From RPQJ01 sp031404015 (lineage in GTDB: Bacteria; Pseudomonadota; Gammaproteobacteria; Steroidobacterales; Steroidobacteraceae), in contig JANNGT010000160.1 of NCBI GenBank assembly GCA_031404015.1, positions 1-8,423 of the forward strand: a DNA stretch of 8,423 nt, given 5' to 3'. Positions 1 through 6,327 of this stretch are shown piece after piece; within the stretch, counting starts at the first letter, position 1, and each line of letters opens with the position of its first letter. Made by a program: the position numbers and the translations under genes. A model generated the notes under the pieces. The model did not search any database. It was not told the origin of the DNA and saw nothing but the letters and a program-made list of their open reading frames with translations.

Positions 1-179
1 GCAAGCAACCCGGCGCTTTCGACGGTGCCTGGCTGCTCGACCGCTACCGCTCGGAGTTCGACATGCTCGATATTCCCGGCTTCGTGAAAAAGCTGATTTT
101 CCCGGTGGCACTGTTTTTTGGGAAATTGCAGGGGAAGCACCGTAAGTTCGAGGGAGCACCGGAGCCGTTGACGGATTAG
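1..179 (+). CDS. C-terminal end of a possible cupin-domain protein (partial)
   Basis: This is the last 58 codons of a gene that enters from the left edge; codons start at position 3 and end with TAG at 177-179. The visible part reads as ordinary protein: a segment with DRYRSEFDMLDIPGF, a hydrophobic stretch (KKLIFPVALFFGKL), then a basic and proline-containing tail ending APEPLTD. From memory, this pattern (hydrophobic segment, GKLxGK+RKF, APEP near the end) resembles the C-termini of some small cupin proteins, whose cupin barrel would lie upstream of the window. No cupin metal-binding residues are visible here, so the family call is tentative, but coding status is fairly secure because the other two frames are interrupted by stops. 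The stop lies in the same frame as the following lemA-family gene and directly abuts its TTG start. Confidence 0.45.
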   Translation, partial: KQPGAFDGAWLLDRYRSEFDMLDIPGFVKKLIFPVALFFGKLQGKHRKFEGAPEPLTD

Positions 180-683
180 TTGAAACATGCCTCCTTGCGC
201 GAGAACGTGCGCAAGGCCTGGGCCAACATCGACGTGCTGCTGACGCAGCGCCACGACGAATTGCCCAAGCTCGTCGAAACCTGCAAGCGCTACATGCAGT
301 ACGAGCAGCAGACGCTGGAGCGCGTCATGCAGGCGCGCGCAGCGGTCTTCAAGGCGCAGGGCGAGGGCAATGTGCCGGCCCTGGGTGTGGCAGAAGACCA
401 GCTTCGGCAAGGCCTCGGGCGGCTGTTCGCGCTGGCGGAGAACTATCCGGACCTGAAGGCGGACGAGAGCTTCCGGCACCTGCAGACGCGCATTTCCGCG
501 CTGGAAGAAGCGATTGCCGATCGACGCGAGCTGTACAACGAGTCGGTCAACCTCAACAACATTCGCATCCAGACCTTCCCCGACCTGATCGTCGCGCGCA
601 ATTTCGACTTCAAGCCGGCCCAGCTGCTCGAGTTCACCGAGGAGCAGAAGCGCGACGTGGACGTGGGCAAGCTGTTTGCCTGA
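180..683 (+). CDS. LemA family protein, apparently without its N-terminal membrane anchor
   Basis: The 167-residue product is helical and charged. It carries the LemA signature early: VRKAWANIDVLLTQRHDELP at about residues 10-29, then LVETCKRYMQYEQQTLERV. The end, with ELYNESVNLNNIRIQTFPDLIVA and a final FxPAQLLEFTEEQK, is also typical of the family. LemA proteins usually have a single membrane helix of about 20 residues immediately before the conserved VRxAWxxID block. Here only nine residues precede it, none hydrophobic enough to span a membrane, and the in-frame upstream codon is the TAG stop of the previous gene. The start is TTG at 180; an in-frame GTG at 207 would remove still more. GGAG at 161-164 is a possible but distant ribosome binding site. 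The 3' end overlaps the next gene (GIDE-like) by 8 bases, suggesting co-translation. The biochemical function of LemA proteins is not established. Confidence 0.8.
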   Translation: MKHASLRENVRKAWANIDVLLTQRHDELPKLVETCKRYMQYEQQTLERVMQARAAVFKAQGEGNVPALGVAEDQLRQGLGRLFALAENYPDLKADESFRHLQTRISALEEAIADRRELYNESVNLNNIRIQTFPDLIVARNFDFKPAQLLEFTEEQKRDVDVGKLFA

Positions 684-1572
684 CGACGATTTCTGGTTCT
701 GGGCGCTGACGCTCATCGTTGCGGTGCTGGCCGGCGGCGCTGCGGCGCTGCGCTCGATCAAGATCGCGCGATTGATCGAGGACACGCCCACTTCTCGCAT
801 CCGGTCAGCGGCGCAGGGCTACGTCGAGCTGTCCGGCAACGGCCAGGTGCTCCCCGGCACGCAGAACCTCTCACCACTGACACAGCGGCCGTGCGTGTGG
901 TGGCGCTACAAGATCGCGAAGCGCACCGAAAGAGGGTCCGGCAAGTCACGGCGCGACGCGTGGACGAACGTCGCGGCGGGCACCTCCTCGATCGCTTTCC
1001 TGCTCGATGACGACACCGGCCAGTGCATCGTCCAGCCGGACGGCGCGGAGGTGATCCCGACAGAATCGACGACGTGGTACGGCGATACGCCATGGCCCGC
1101 CGCACATCCAAAGCGCGGCTTTCTGACGCTCACCGGCGGTCGCAACTACCGCTACGTGGAAGAGCGCATTTACGAACACGAGCGTCTGTATGCACTGGGC
1201 GATTTCCGTTCCAGCGCAGCTTCGTCCGAGCCCGATCACCAGGCCGAGCTCGCAGCCCTGCTCGTCGAGTGGAAGCAGGACCAGCCTGCATTGCTGCAAC
1301 GGTTCGATGGCGACCGGGATGGTCGCATCAATCTCCAGGAATGGGAGGCGGCGCGGAGTGCCGCGCGCCAGACCGTACTCGAGCGCGAGCGCCCCGCCGG
1401 CCAGAATTTCCATGTATTGCGCCGGCCGGACGCAGGACGGCTCTTCCTCGTGGCGGCCGTGCCGGCGGCGGACCTGGCACGGCGGTATCGGCGCCGGGCG
1501 GCCCTGGCGTTCGTGGGCTTCGTCGGGGCGGTCTGCGCACTCGGCTGGTTGCTGCAGGGCACCGTGGGCTGA
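676..1572 (+). CDS. Two-anchor membrane protein with a GIDE/BAM-type domain and an EF-hand motif
   Basis: The 298-residue protein begins with an acidic tip and a membrane helix (about residues 7-25) and ends with a second helix (about 275-293). This matches the topology of MUL1/GIDE, where a BAM domain lies between two membrane segments. The block at 45-80 (AAQGYVELSGNGQVLPG, then PLTQRPCVWWRYKI) is characteristic of GIDE-domain proteins. Automatic pipelines often label such proteins E3 ubiquitin ligase, but no RING finger follows the last helix, so ligase activity is unlikely. Residues 211-222 form a canonical EF-hand loop. The chosen start is TTG at 676, which puts the anchor at the N-terminus and overlaps the lemA-family gene by 8 bases; no strong ribosome binding site is visible, which fits translational coupling. 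Its role is unknown. Pairing with LemA suggests an envelope or membrane task, which is inference. Confidence 0.8.
   Translation: MPDDDFWFWALTLIVAVLAGGAAALRSIKIARLIEDTPTSRIRSAAQGYVELSGNGQVLPGTQNLSPLTQRPCVWWRYKIAKRTERGSGKSRRDAWTNVAAGTSSIAFLLDDDTGQCIVQPDGAEVIPTESTTWYGDTPWPAAHPKRGFLTLTGGRNYRYVEERIYEHERLYALGDFRSSAASSEPDHQAELAALLVEWKQDQPALLQRFDGDRDGRINLQEWEAARSAARQTVLERERPAGQNFHVLRRPDAGRLFLVAAVPAADLARRYRRRAALAFVGFVGAVCALGWLLQGTVG
1306..1341 (+). other. EF-hand calcium-binding loop motif within the GIDE-like protein
   Basis: Residues 211-222 of the GIDE-like protein read DGDRDGRINLQE. This fits the 12-residue EF-hand loop exactly: Asp at positions 1, 3 and 5, Gly at 6, Ile at 8 and Glu at 12. It is preceded by a helix-like stretch (LLVEWKQDQPALLQRF) and followed by another (WEAARSAARQTVLE), as expected for helix-loop-helix. 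Only one EF-hand is visible. The motif is seen directly; calcium binding is inferred. Confidence 0.65.
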
Positions 1573-1591
1573 TTCGCGCCCCGGCGCACCG

Positions 1592-1597
1592 TAGAAT
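1592..1597 (+). promoter_or_regulatory. Putative -10 box (TAGAAT) for a leaderless or near-leaderless prlC transcript
   Basis: TAGAAT differs from the sigma-70 -10 consensus TATAAT at one position and ends 5 bases before the ATG of prlC at 1603. Transcription starting 6-7 bases downstream would begin at or next to the ATG. No Shine-Dalgarno sequence lies before the ATG, consistent with a leaderless message. No good -35 box is seen 16-18 bases upstream; that region contains a GC-rich dyad (GCGCC-CC-GGCGC, 1576-1587). Confidence 0.45.
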
Positions 1598-1602
1598 GCG
1601 GC

Positions 1603-3615
1603 ATGGACAATCCCCTGCTGGACGCGCCGTCTCTCCCCTCCTTCCACTCGATCCGCCCCGAGCACATCGAGCCTGCCGTGCGGCACGTTCTCGACGCGAA
1701 CCGTCGCGGACTGCAGGAACTGCTGGCGGCCGGCGCAGCGGGCTGGGATGGCCTCGTCGCACCGATGGAGCGCATGCAGCATCGGTTGGCGCGGGCCTGG
1801 TCGCCGGTTGGCCACCTCAACGGCGTCGCGAACAGCGATGACCTGCGCGCCGCTTACAACGCGTGCCTGCCGCTGCTCACGGCCTATCACACCGAACTCG
1901 CGCAGAATGCGGACCTGTGCGCGGCGTACCAGCGCATCAAGGACACGCAGTACGACACCCTGACGCCAGTCCAGCGCAAGTTGATCGACAACGCACTGCG
2001 CGATTTCCGGTTGTCCGGCGTGGCGCTCGATCCCGAGCGTAAGCAGCGCTTTCGCGAACTGATGGAGCGCCTTGCAACGGCGCAGGCGAAGTTCGACGAG
2101 AACGTGCTCGATGCGACGAATGCGTGGACGCGCGCCGTCCAGGACGCAGCGGAACTCACTGGGTTGCCCGAGGCGGTCATCGCACGAGCGCGTGCTGAGG
2201 CCGCGCGCAACGAGCGCGCAGGCTGGCTCTTCACGCTCGATGCCCCGAACTACCAGGCCGTGCTCACGCATGCGGAGAACCGCCAGCTGCGCCAGGATTT
2301 CTACACCGCGTGGGTCACGCGCGCCTCCGAGCAAGGCGTGCCGCAATGGGACAATACCGCGCTGATCGAGGAGATCCTGGCTCTGCGTCACGAAGCCGCG
2401 CAGCTCGCCGGGTTTGCCAGTTTCGCCGAATACTCGCTCGCCACGAAGATGGCGCGGGATCCCGCGGAGGTCATGGATTTCCTGCATCGGCTGGCCCGGC
2501 TGTGCCGGCCCGCGGCCCAGCAGGAATTCGCCGAGCTCGAGGCATCTGCCGGCACCACGCTCGAAGCCTGGGATGTCGCGTTCTTCTCGGAGCGTCTCAA
2601 GCGCGAGCGGCTGGCCATCTCGGAAGAAGGGCTGCGACCTTACTTTCCGCTGCCGCGGGTGCTGCAGGGCCTGTTCGAGGTCGCCCAACGCCTGTACGGC
2701 GTGCGCATCGCGGGGCGCAAGGACGTCGAGGTGTACCACCCCGACGTGCGTTTCTTCGACATCATCGGCAGCGACGAGCAGCGTCGCGGGGGATTCTTTC
2801 TCGATCTCTACGCGCGCCCCAGGAAACGCGGCGGTGCGTGGATGGATGAATGCCTTGGTCGCATCGACATCGCCGGCACGCAGGCATTGCCGGTGGCGTA
2901 CCTCGTCTGCAACTTCACGCCGCCCGGCGGCGAGCGGCCTTCGCTGCTGACGCACAACGAGGTGCTGACGATGTTCCATGAGTTCGGGCACGGCCTGCAT
3001 CACATGCTGACGCGCGTCGACTTCCCGAGCGTCGCCGGCATCAACGGTGTGCCGTGGGACGCGGTCGAGTTGCCGAGCCAGTTCATGGAGAATTTCGCCT
3101 GGCGCGAGGAAGTGCTGCCGCTCATTTCGGGCCACGTCGACACTGGCGCTGCGTTGCCGCTCGATGAGCTGCGCAAGCTGCAGGCCACGCGCTCGTTCCA
3201 GTCCGGCATGCATTCGGTGCGCCAACTGGAGTTCGCCCTGTTCGATTTCCGGCTGCATGCGGAGTTCATGCCGGGTCGCGGCTCGCAGTTGCTGCAGACC
3301 CTGGCCGAAGTGCGCGAGGAAGTGGCCGTCATCCGCCCGCCGGCCTGCAACCGCTTTCCGCACAGCTTCCAGCACATCTTCTCCGGCGGGTACGCTGCGG
3401 GTTATTACAGCTACAAGTGGGCCGAGGTGTTGTCGGCGGACGCCTTCGGCGCGTTCGAGGAGTCAGGCATCTTCGATGCGGCGACTGCCTTGCGCTTTCT
3501 CCGCGCCATTCTCGAACGCGGCGGCAGTCGCGACGCGATGGAGGCGTTCGTCGAATTCCGCGGGCGCAAGCCGGAGCTCGAGCCACTGCTGCGCCAGCTG
3601 GGCCTTGCAGCGTAA
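1603..3615 (+). CDS. prlC: Oligopeptidase A (M3 family zinc metallopeptidase)
   Basis: The product is a cytoplasmic zinc endopeptidase that degrades short peptides, including cleaved signal peptides. At 670 residues it is close to the roughly 680 of E. coli OpdA/PrlC, and its start MDNPLL with downstream PEHIEPAV matches that enzyme. The zinc site is complete: HEFGH at residues 459-463 (His459, catalytic Glu460, His463) and the third ligand Glu489 in DAVELPSQFMENF. The substrate-binding tyrosines of M3 peptidases line up with Tyr597 and Tyr604 in GGYAAGYYSYKW, with His591 just before. The ATG at 1603 has no Shine-Dalgarno but lies 5 bases after a -10-like TAGAAT. xth begins 6 bases after the stop, so the two probably share a transcript. 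No truncation or missing active-site residue is seen. Confidence 0.97.
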   Translation: MDNPLLDAPSLPSFHSIRPEHIEPAVRHVLDANRRGLQELLAAGAAGWDGLVAPMERMQHRLARAWSPVGHLNGVANSDDLRAAYNACLPLLTAYHTELAQNADLCAAYQRIKDTQYDTLTPVQRKLIDNALRDFRLSGVALDPERKQRFRELMERLATAQAKFDENVLDATNAWTRAVQDAAELTGLPEAVIARARAEAARNERAGWLFTLDAPNYQAVLTHAENRQLRQDFYTAWVTRASEQGVPQWDNTALIEEILALRHEAAQLAGFASFAEYSLATKMARDPAEVMDFLHRLARLCRPAAQQEFAELEASAGTTLEAWDVAFFSERLKRERLAISEEGLRPYFPLPRVLQGLFEVAQRLYGVRIAGRKDVEVYHPDVRFFDIIGSDEQRRGGFFLDLYARPRKRGGAWMDECLGRIDIAGTQALPVAYLVCNFTPPGGERPSLLTHNEVLTMFHEFGHGLHHMLTRVDFPSVAGINGVPWDAVELPSQFMENFAWREEVLPLISGHVDTGAALPLDELRKLQATRSFQSGMHSVRQLEFALFDFRLHAEFMPGRGSQLLQTLAEVREEVAVIRPPACNRFPHSFQHIFSGGYAAGYYSYKWAEVLSADAFGAFEESGIFDAATALRFLRAILERGGSRDAMEAFVEFRGRKPELEPLLRQLGLAA

Positions 3616-3621
3616 CCGCCG

Positions 3622-4395
3622 ATGACCTGGACAGTTGCCACCTGGAACGTCAATTCCCTGCGCGTGCGCCTGCCGCACCTCACCGACTGGCTCGGTGCGA
3701 ATCCCATCGACGTCATCGCGCTGCAGGAGACGAAGCTGCCCGATGCCGACTTTCCGGCGGCTGACCTGCAAGCCCTGGGTTGGCACACCGCGTTCAGCGG
3801 CCAGCGCACGTACAACGGCGTGGCAATCCTGAGCCGCATGCCCGCAGCCGATGTCGTCGCCGGCATGCCTGGATTCGATGACGAGCAGCGGCGCGTGCTG
3901 GCAGCCTCGATCGGTGGCGTTCGGGTCATCGACGTCTACGTGCCCAACGGCCAGACCGTGGGCTCAGACAAGTTCGAGTACAAACTCCGCTGGTTCGCCG
4001 CGCTGCGCGAATACGTCGCAGCGGAACTCGCCCGGCACCCTCACGTCGTCGTGCTGGGGGATTACAACGTGGCCCCGGAAGACCGCGACGTGCACGACCC
4101 CAAGGCCTGGGAAGGCTCCGTGCACGTGAGTCCGGCCGAACGTGCGGCACTGCAGGCGCTGCAGGGCATGGGCTTATCCGATTGCTTCCGCCTGTTCGAT
4201 CAGTCGGAAAAGACCTACTCGTGGTGGGACTATCGGATGATGGCTTTCCGACGCAACGCGGGACTGCGCATCGATTTGATCCTGGCTTCCGCCGCGCTCG
4301 CGCAGAAGTGTGGCGCGTGTCACATCGACAAGGCGCCGCGCAAGCTGGAACGCCCTTCTGACCACGCTCCGGTGGTCGCAAGCTTTGACATATGA
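3622..4395 (+). CDS. xth: Exodeoxyribonuclease III (AP endonuclease family 1)
   Basis: This 257-residue enzyme of the exonuclease-endonuclease-phosphatase fold cleaves DNA 5' of abasic sites in base-excision repair and removes nucleotides from 3' ends. All catalytic motifs are present in order: NVNSLR with Asn9, LQETK with Glu36, YVPNG with Tyr106, LGDYNVAPEDRDVHDP with Asp147 and Asn149, GLRIDLIL with Asp218, and ERPSDHAPV with Asp247 and His248. Length is normal for the Xth branch. The ATG follows the prlC stop after 6 bases and no Shine-Dalgarno is evident, so expression probably depends on the prlC transcript and perhaps on translational coupling. E. coli calls this gene xthA; some relatives use exoA. 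No functional link with prlC is known, so the pairing looks like transcriptional convenience. Confidence 0.95.
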   Translation: MTWTVATWNVNSLRVRLPHLTDWLGANPIDVIALQETKLPDADFPAADLQALGWHTAFSGQRTYNGVAILSRMPAADVVAGMPGFDDEQRRVLAASIGGVRVIDVYVPNGQTVGSDKFEYKLRWFAALREYVAAELARHPHVVVLGDYNVAPEDRDVHDPKAWEGSVHVSPAERAALQALQGMGLSDCFRLFDQSEKTYSWWDYRMMAFRRNAGLRIDLILASAALAQKCGACHIDKAPRKLERPSDHAPVVASFDI

Positions 4396-4437
4396 GGCAC
4401 CGTCCGGCCAGCGTAGGCTGAATCCTGCCACTGTCGG

Positions 4438-4444
4438 TTTTTTT
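4438..4444 (+). other. Run of seven T after xth, not a convincing terminator
   Basis: Seven consecutive T lie 43 bases after the xth stop. The sequence just before them (about 4421-4437) does not fold into a clear GC-rich stem; a weak 4-bp stem CAGC/GCTG (4409-4420) is too far upstream. The run may help RNA release or simply be an AT-rich upstream element for the next promoter. The call is left open. Confidence 0.25.
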
Positions 4445-4446
4445 GA

Positions 4447-4493
4447 CTCTGGCGCTTTCGGGCGAAGGGACTAGACTCGCCCGAAATCCAGAG
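4447..4493. repeat. Long interrupted inverted repeat upstream of the HD-domain gene
   Basis: Two nested pairs of arms are perfectly complementary. The inner arms are TTTCGGGCGA (4456-4465) and TCGCCCGAAA (4477-4486), 10 bp around an 11-base loop. The outer arms are CTCTGG (4447-4452) and CCAGAG (4488-4493). They are separated by an asymmetric bulge of CGC on the left and a single T on the right. No T-run follows on either strand (the T-run lies before it), so it is not an intrinsic terminator. It ends 13 bases before the ATG at 4507. It could be an operator or, if transcribed, a 5' leader structure. Confidence 0.7.
4472..4477 (+). promoter_or_regulatory. Putative -10 box (TAGACT) for the HD-domain gene
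   Basis: TAGACT lies in the loop of the inverted repeat and on its right arm edge. A start about 7 bases downstream would give a leader of roughly 20-25 bases before the ATG at 4507. TTGACT at 4443-4448 resembles a -35 box, but the 23-base spacing is too long for standard sigma-70. No hexamer at 16-18 bases is convincing. A repressor bound to the repeat would cover this box. Confidence 0.3.
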
Positions 4494-4506
4494 CGCTCAA
4501 ACGCCC

Positions 4507-5505
4507 ATGCAGTTCCGCCGCAGCGACTTCGACGTGACCAGCACCGTGCAGGTGAGTTCGGTCGCTGCCGTGCGCAAGGCCGTCGAAGACCTGTATCACC
4601 AGACCTGGCCGGGCACCAACAGCGAAAAGCTCACGCAAGCCTTTGCTGACTTCGAGCACCTGTTCCAGGGCACGTACCCGGGTTACCTCGGGTGCGACAC
4701 CGTCTACCACGACATGCAGCACTCGCTGGACGACACGCTCGCCATGGCGCGCCTGCTCGCCGGTCACGATCGCACGCAGCCGCCCGAGCAGCGCCTCGGT
4801 GCTGAACGAGCGCTGGTCGCACTCATCGTCGCGCTGTTCCACGATTCGGGCTACATCCGCGAAAGCAGCGACACCGTGCATCGCAACGGCGCGGAGTTCA
4901 CGCGCATGCACGTGGCACGCGGCGCGCAGTTCCTGGCGCGGTACCTGCCCGGCATGGGTTTTGCCAACTGGGTGCCGGTCGCCACGCAGGTGATTCATTT
5001 CACGGGCTACGAAGTCCCGTTCAAGGACATCCGGTTGGACGACATTCGCGACCGGCGAGTCGGGCACCTGCTGGGCACCGCGGACATGCTCGCGCAGATG
5101 TCGGACCGCTGCTATCTCGAAAAATGCCGCGACCGCCTGTATCCCGAATTCGTGCTCGGCGGCGTCGCGATGCAGCGCATGGAGGATGGCGGCCTCAAGG
5201 TGCAATACGGCTCCGGCCTCGACGTGCTGCGGCAGACGCCGAAGTTCGTCGAGACGACGATGCGCACGCGGCTCGATGGCGAATTCGAGTCGGCGTACCG
5301 CTTCCTCGAGTGCCTGTATGGTGGCCGCAATCCTTACATGGAAGCGATCCGCCGCAACCTGAGCTACCTGGCGCAGGTGCTCGACACGGGCAACTGGAGC
5401 ATGTTGCGGCGCCTGCCGCCCGTGTTCACGTGGGAAAAAAATCCGCTCGAAACGATGCGCTCGCACGTGCTCCGGCACATCCAGATCGGCCTCAAGGCCG
5501 TCTGA
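4507..5505 (+). CDS. HD-domain metal-dependent phosphohydrolase of unknown substrate
   Basis: The 332-residue soluble protein contains an HD fold with the metal-binding residues visible in order. YHDMQHS gives His68 and His72, FHDSGY gives the His112-Asp113 doublet, His135 and His164 follow in helical stretches, and TADMLAQMSDR supplies Asp193. The pairing of YHxxxH with a later HD doublet resembles class I cyclic-nucleotide phosphodiesterases, and no GYP motif of the c-di-GMP HD-GYP type is present. The segment GYLGCDTVYHD is like a group of bacterial HD proteins often annotated only as HD domain-containing. The C-terminal third (about 210-332) has no motif I recognise and no membrane segment or sensor domain. 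The ATG at 4507 has only a weak GAG upstream. It converges with trpA, 33 bases away. The substrate cannot be named from sequence. Confidence 0.85.
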   Translation: MQFRRSDFDVTSTVQVSSVAAVRKAVEDLYHQTWPGTNSEKLTQAFADFEHLFQGTYPGYLGCDTVYHDMQHSLDDTLAMARLLAGHDRTQPPEQRLGAERALVALIVALFHDSGYIRESSDTVHRNGAEFTRMHVARGAQFLARYLPGMGFANWVPVATQVIHFTGYEVPFKDIRLDDIRDRRVGHLLGTADMLAQMSDRCYLEKCRDRLYPEFVLGGVAMQRMEDGGLKVQYGSGLDVLRQTPKFVETTMRTRLDGEFESAYRFLECLYGGRNPYMEAIRRNLSYLAQVLDTGNWSMLRRLPPVFTWEKNPLETMRSHVLRHIQIGLKAV

Positions 5506-5538
5506 CTCACGCCGTACCCTGCTGGTTGCGCGAGCGGG

Positions 5539-6327
5539 TCAGGGCTTGAGGCCCTGCAGAAATCGCGCAGGATCTTCGCCCCGCTCCAGCACCTCGACCA
5601 GCGCCGAGCCGACGACGACGCCGTCGACGTGGCCCTGCATGCGCCGCACGTGCTCGGCCGAACGGATGCCAAACCCTGCGCACACGGGCACTGGCGACAT
5701 CGACTTCACGCGATCCATGTAGCCGAGCACTGCGTCGGGTACCGCGACGGACTTGCCCGTCGTGCCCGTCATGGTGACCGCATAGACGAAGCCCTGGCTG
5801 GCTGCGCACAGCATCTTCAGGCGCGCATCCGGCGTGACCGGCGTGACCATCTGCACCAGCGCGATGCCTACTCGATCGAGCGCGGCGCGCATGTCCGCGC
5901 TTTCCTCGAACGGCAGGTCGGGAATGATGAATCCGGCCACTCCCGCGTCACGCGCGGCCTCGGGCAATCTCTCCAGGCCGAATGCGAGCAGCGGATTGAG
6001 ATAGCTCATGAGCAGCACGGGCGCCTGTGGGCGCGGCTGCATCGAACCCAGTTCCTGCAGCAGCCACGTAAGCGTGAATCCCCCTTGCAGCGAAGCGAAA
6101 CTCGCTCGCTGGATGGTGGCGCCGTCCGCCATGGGATCGCTGAAGGGCACGCCGATCTCAACGACGTCGGCTGCCGTCGCAATGGCACGCAGGTTCTGCC
6201 CGAAGTGAGCGAGGTCCGGGAAGCCGGCGGTCATGAAGGCGACGACAGCGGGGCGACCCCCGGCTGCAGCCTCGGTGATCGCGGCGCTGATGGTGTCGCG
6301 CGGTCGCGCAGCAGTGGTGGTCGTCAT
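5539..6327 (-). CDS. trpA: Tryptophan synthase alpha chain
   Basis: TrpA cleaves indole-3-glycerol phosphate to indole and glyceraldehyde 3-phosphate and passes indole through a tunnel to TrpB in the alpha2beta2 complex. The 262-residue protein has the catalytic pair at the usual 11-residue spacing: Glu57 in DVVEIGVPFSDP and Asp68 in ADGATIQ, equivalent to E. coli Glu49 and Asp60. Other family motifs are MSYLNPLL, FIIPDLPFEES, the loop TMTGTTG, and the phosphate-binding CAGFGIRSAEHV and VVVGSALVE. The ATG at 6327 is chosen because it shares one base with the trpB stop (TGATG) and has AAGGGA 8 bases upstream; a longer reading into trpB would add non-family residues. It is last in the visible trp series, so it probably depends on upstream transcription and coupling to trpB. 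Confidence 0.97.
   Translation of the reverse strand: MTTTTAARPRDTISAAITEAAAGGRPAVVAFMTAGFPDLAHFGQNLRAIATAADVVEIGVPFSDPMADGATIQRASFASLQGGFTLTWLLQELGSMQPRPQAPVLLMSYLNPLLAFGLERLPEAARDAGVAGFIIPDLPFEESADMRAALDRVGIALVQMVTPVTPDARLKMLCAASQGFVYAVTMTGTTGKSVAVPDAVLGYMDRVKSMSPVPVCAGFGIRSAEHVRRMQGHVDGVVVGSALVEVLERGEDPARFLQGLKP
5540..5556. repeat. Short hairpin over the trpA stop codon
   Basis: CAGGGC (5540-5545) and GCCCTG (5551-5556) form a perfect 6-bp stem with a 5-base loop, covering the last trpA codons and most of its stop. No T-tract follows on either strand, so a normal intrinsic terminator is not supported. The 33-base gap between the convergent HD gene and trpA (5506-5538) shows no other stem. 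It may be a coincidence of coding sequence. Confidence 0.25.

Noticed and set aside
676..1572. Annotation of the GIDE-like protein as an E3 ubiquitin ligase
   Set aside because: No RING zinc-binding cysteine/histidine pattern exists; the protein ends a few residues after the second membrane helix.
946..3375. An 809-codon open frame on the minus strand, opposite the GIDE-like gene and prlC
   Set aside because: Its codons are in exact register with the two plus-strand genes, which share one frame. Stops would arise only from sense TTA, CTA or TCA codons, which are rare in GC-rich genes. The translation is rich in Arg, Gln and His with no family motif.
4451..4463. Possible sigma-54 promoter (GG...GC) before the HD gene
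   Set aside because: The GG and GC pairs are separated by 9 rather than 10 bases, and the surrounding bases do not fit TGGCAC-N5-TTGCA.
4471..5478. A 335-codon minus-strand open frame opposite the HD-domain gene
   Set aside because: It is codon-aligned with the HD gene and is explained the same way; the plus-strand product has clear metal-binding motifs.
5506..5556. Bidirectional intrinsic terminator between the HD gene and trpA
   Set aside because: Only a 6-bp stem at 5540-5556 is present, inside trpA, and neither strand has a following T-tract.
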